Of a stretch of DNA of 41,591 bases, positions 39,538-41,591 are shown piece after piece. A program made the translations under genes and the position numbers. This DNA is from a virus. Where the stretch lies: positions 1-41,591 of IMG/VR virus record IMGVR_UViG_3300042184_000003. One strand, written 5' to 3'. Position 1 is the stretch's first letter. Each line of letters begins with the position of its first letter. The notes below the pieces were generated by a model, which had not been told where the DNA came from, made no database searches, and worked only from the letters and a program-made list of their open reading frames with translations.

Positions 39538-41591
39538 TTAGAGAGGGCCCTTGCCCCCTCGGATGAAGTCTTTGTACAGACCTTGATTGCGTTGTGCCTT
39601 GTCCACCGTCTCGCTCATCGCCTGCTCAGCAGCAGCACGCTTCCGCGCCTGATAGATCAGACCCAGTTGTTCACGAGTGATGGTGATGCGTTCGCCAGTC
39701 AATGCGGTGATCTGAATGTTCCCCGCTCGGTTGGCCTCGATGGTCACCGGGGATTCAGCCCAGTACGGACTTGCAGCCTTGATACCGGCCACAGTCTCAT
39801 CAACGATCTGCTTACCCTGCTCCCACGAGTTGGCGTCATCAGGGTCGGCCATCAGGTCCTTCTTGTTGACCATCCCTTGGTAGCCGTCTTGCACATCCTC
39901 ATCGGCACCCTTGAACGAGATGGTGTTCTTGTCCAGCCACTGCGACAGGCGCCGAGAGGCATCCGAAGCGTCACCAGTAGAGGCCACAAAGGAGTCATAG
40001 AGAGAGCGGGCCATCGTGTCCATCGTGTTGGGGATGGCCGAGAGGTTCTTGAACTCAGAGTCTCTCTTAAGGGCTTCCCATTGGATGTTCCTTTGGATCT
40101 GTTCTTCCTTGGGCAAGGCGTTGTTGCGCTTGTCCGCTTCAATCAGGACCGCTGGGTTAATCCCCGCGTGTTTCATCTGGTTCATCTTTTCAATGAAGCC
40201 AGCCTTGTCCGGGTAAAGGGATGCAATGAGCGATGGTTGCTGGCCGTAGATGCGGGTCAGTTGGTCGATCTTAGGGGTCTCCCCAAGTTCACCCAGAGCT
40301 ACCGCCCCGGTCCACTCATTGTTGGCGTCGTCGATCAGCGTTTGGAAGCCTCGACGGAACGGACCATCAGCATGGTCAAACTGCAAGAGCTTGCCGCGCA
40401 GGAGATCCTTCTGTTCCACCGGAACGTTCATCGCTTCGATCTGGCCCAGCTTCTTCTGAGCGTAGGTCGCCCAGTCGGATTCCTTGTACTCGCCAGTGTT
40501 GCCATCGACGGGCATATCCTTCTTAGCGGTGCCTGCAAGATCACCCTTCATGCGACCCTCGTAAGCCTCATCAATGCGAAGCAAACGGTTGTCAGTCATG
40601 GCAGCCTCTTCGGTGCCCTTGAGGGTCCGTTGAGTGTCCTGCTTGACCCGCTCCAGAAGGTTAATCTCAGCGTTGATCAGAGCTTGCTTCTGAGGGGTCA
40701 TGTGCTCAGTGTCCTGCACCCATTGGTTCTGGGTCTTGAGAGACTGGATCATGTCCCAACCACGAGCCGCATCGGTCTGATTGGTAGCCTCAGCGATGCC
40801 CAGTTGGAACTTCTCATAGCGTGGCTGGTTGCGCTCATAGGCAGCCTGAGAGGACTTGGCCAGAAGGTTGTCGTACTTGTCCTGACCAATGACATCCCCG
40901 ACCTTCTGCTCAACACCCATGACGGTGATCGTTTGGTCGCGGAAGGATTGCAGGAAGTTAGGTCCATGGTCCTTCTGGATTGCATCATTGAGGGTCAGGT
41001 TTACAGCGTCGATCAAAGCTTGGTCAGTGGGGATACCACCAGTCGCAGCCTTGCCCTTGAAATAGGCAGCCATCTGAGGACCAGAGTCGGTCCCCTTCAT
41101 GAACTCTGGGTCATCCAAAAGTCCACCGATGTCGCCCCGTGTGTTGACCACAGCTTGGGCAATCAGGCGCTTGGATCGACGTTGGTCATGGAGGTCAAAA
41201 AGGCCCGCATTCCGTTGCACGATGTCAGCGTTAAAGCCCCGCTGATAGTCCGGGTCAGTCGAGTCAATCCCAGCTTCCTCAGCGTAGGACTTCTGGACCA
41301 TCTCAAGGCGCGTCTGACGATACTCCTCAAGTTCCTTCCGGTCCTTCCCATCGAACTCCCCAGAGGCGATCTTGGTCTGCATCTCGTTTTCGACATCATA
41401 GGCAGCGGTGCGGCCAGTGTCGTGACGTAAGATGTTCATCACATCAGGGTCATCTTGGAGATGCAGGGTGCCAGCCTCAATGGCCTCTCGACGTTGCGTG
41501 AGGGTCATCGATCGAATGATCTTGTCGGATTCAGCCTGAGCGTTCTTCGACTTGTTGTCAGCGTAGGCACCGTAGATGCTCGTACCGGCCT
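39538..41591 (-). CDS. 15: Internal virion protein gp15, main part (N-terminus wraps to window start)
   Basis: The frame is open from the right window edge to the stop at 39538. Its first residues are coded at 348-195, because 41398-41591 duplicates 1-194. The whole protein would be about 735 residues. T7-like stretches include LTQRREAIEAGTL, EEYRQTRLEMVQKSYAEEAG and SDPDDANSWEQG-type segments near the C-terminus. It forms the middle layer of the internal core and is ejected at infection. An internal ATG at 41508 could be mistaken for the start. Confidence 0.92.
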   Translation of the reverse strand, partial: AGTSIYGAYADNKSKNAQAESDKIIRSMTLTQRREAIEAGTLHLQDDPDVMNILRHDTGRTAAYDVENEMQTKIASGEFDGKDRKELEEYRQTRLEMVQKSYAEEAGIDSTDPDYQRGFNADIVQRNAGLFDLHDQRRSKRLIAQAVVNTRGDIGGLLDDPEFMKGTDSGPQMAAYFKGKAATGGIPTDQALIDAVNLTLNDAIQKDHGPNFLQSFRDQTITVMGVEQKVGDVIGQDKYDNLLAKSSQAAYERNQPRYEKFQLGIAEATNQTDAARGWDMIQSLKTQNQWVQDTEHMTPQKQALINAEINLLERVKQDTQRTLKGTEEAAMTDNRLLRIDEAYEGRMKGDLAGTAKKDMPVDGNTGEYKESDWATYAQKKLGQIEAMNVPVEQKDLLRGKLLQFDHADGPFRRGFQTLIDDANNEWTGAVALGELGETPKIDQLTRIYGQQPSLIASLYPDKAGFIEKMNQMKHAGINPAVLIEADKRNNALPKEEQIQRNIQWEALKRDSEFKNLSAIPNTMDTMARSLYDSFVASTGDASDASRRLSQWLDKNTISFKGADEDVQDGYQGMVNKKDLMADPDDANSWEQGKQIVDETVAGIKAASPYWAESPVTIEANRAGNIQITALTGERITITREQLGLIYQARKRAAAEQAMSETVDKAQRNQGLYKDFIRGGKGPL
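41398..41591. repeat. Right copy of the 194-bp window-end duplication
   Basis: Copy of 1-194 with one base different (41464). It implies a unit length of 41,397 bp before counting any collapsed terminal repeat. Confidence 0.95.

Noticed and set aside
35456-41430. Very long plus-strand open frames (739 and 615 codons) opposite genes 16 and 15
   Set aside because: Antisense frames free of stops because of the GC-rich codon use of the real genes; sequences are low-complexity His/Leu/Val rich and unlike any protein.

Overview
The window is an almost complete genome of a T7-like lytic podovirus (Autographiviridae, Studiervirinae type), written so that every gene lies on the minus strand and transcription runs from high to low coordinates. 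Gene order, protein lengths and many recognisable sequences follow coliphage T7 from gene 1 to gene 19.5. The phage promoter (minus-strand core TAAAAACCCTCACTATG, or TGTG in the last four bases) is the one I know from Pseudomonas putida phage gh-1, so a Pseudomonas host and a Ghunavirus-like phage is my inference. No host gene, tRNA, IS element or CRISPR array is visible.

The record is a circularly permuted assembly cut inside gene 15. Bases 1-194 repeat as 41398-41591 with one silent difference, giving a unit of about 41,397 bp. The physical ends should lie in the gene-poor stretch of about 28.9-30.2 kb. This stretch carries GGCCCTTA-type short repeats and inverted repeats, followed (in the reading direction) by host-type promoters and an rrn/T7-like boxA.

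Layout in transcription order: (1) 29.4-28.9 kb, host sigma70-like promoters, boxA and leader hairpin. (2) 28.9-24.9 kb, twelve small early genes, mostly unrecognised, tightly coupled by ATGA-type overlaps and separated by related hairpins; they include a 2-oxoglutarate/Fe(II) dioxygenase, a lipoprotein and a 32-residue membrane peptide. (3) 24.9-19.6 kb, a phage promoter, the RNA polymerase, small genes, the ATP-dependent DNA ligase and an intrinsic terminator in the position of T7 TE. (4) 19.6-9.6 kb, DNA metabolism and takeover: dNMP kinase, gp2 (host RNAP inhibitor), SSB, endonuclease I, amidase, a CCA-enzyme-like nucleotidyltransferase head domain, primase-helicase, DNA polymerase, gp5.5-like and gp5.7-like proteins, and exonuclease. 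(5) 9.6-0 kb and 41.6-33.4 kb, virion genes 6.5 to 17. (6) 33.4-30.2 kb, holin, small terminase, Rz/Rz1, an extra 61-residue ORF, large terminase and gene 19.5.

Host RNAP would read the early block through the boxA-bearing leader. The phage polymerase would then take over from ten promoters while gp2 and gp5.7 disable host holoenzymes. All four promoters serving the RNAP and DNA-metabolism genes carry G at -3, and all six late promoters carry A, an apparent built-in class switch. The polymerase has Asp where T7 has Asn748, matching the CC at -11/-10 of its promoters, as in T3.
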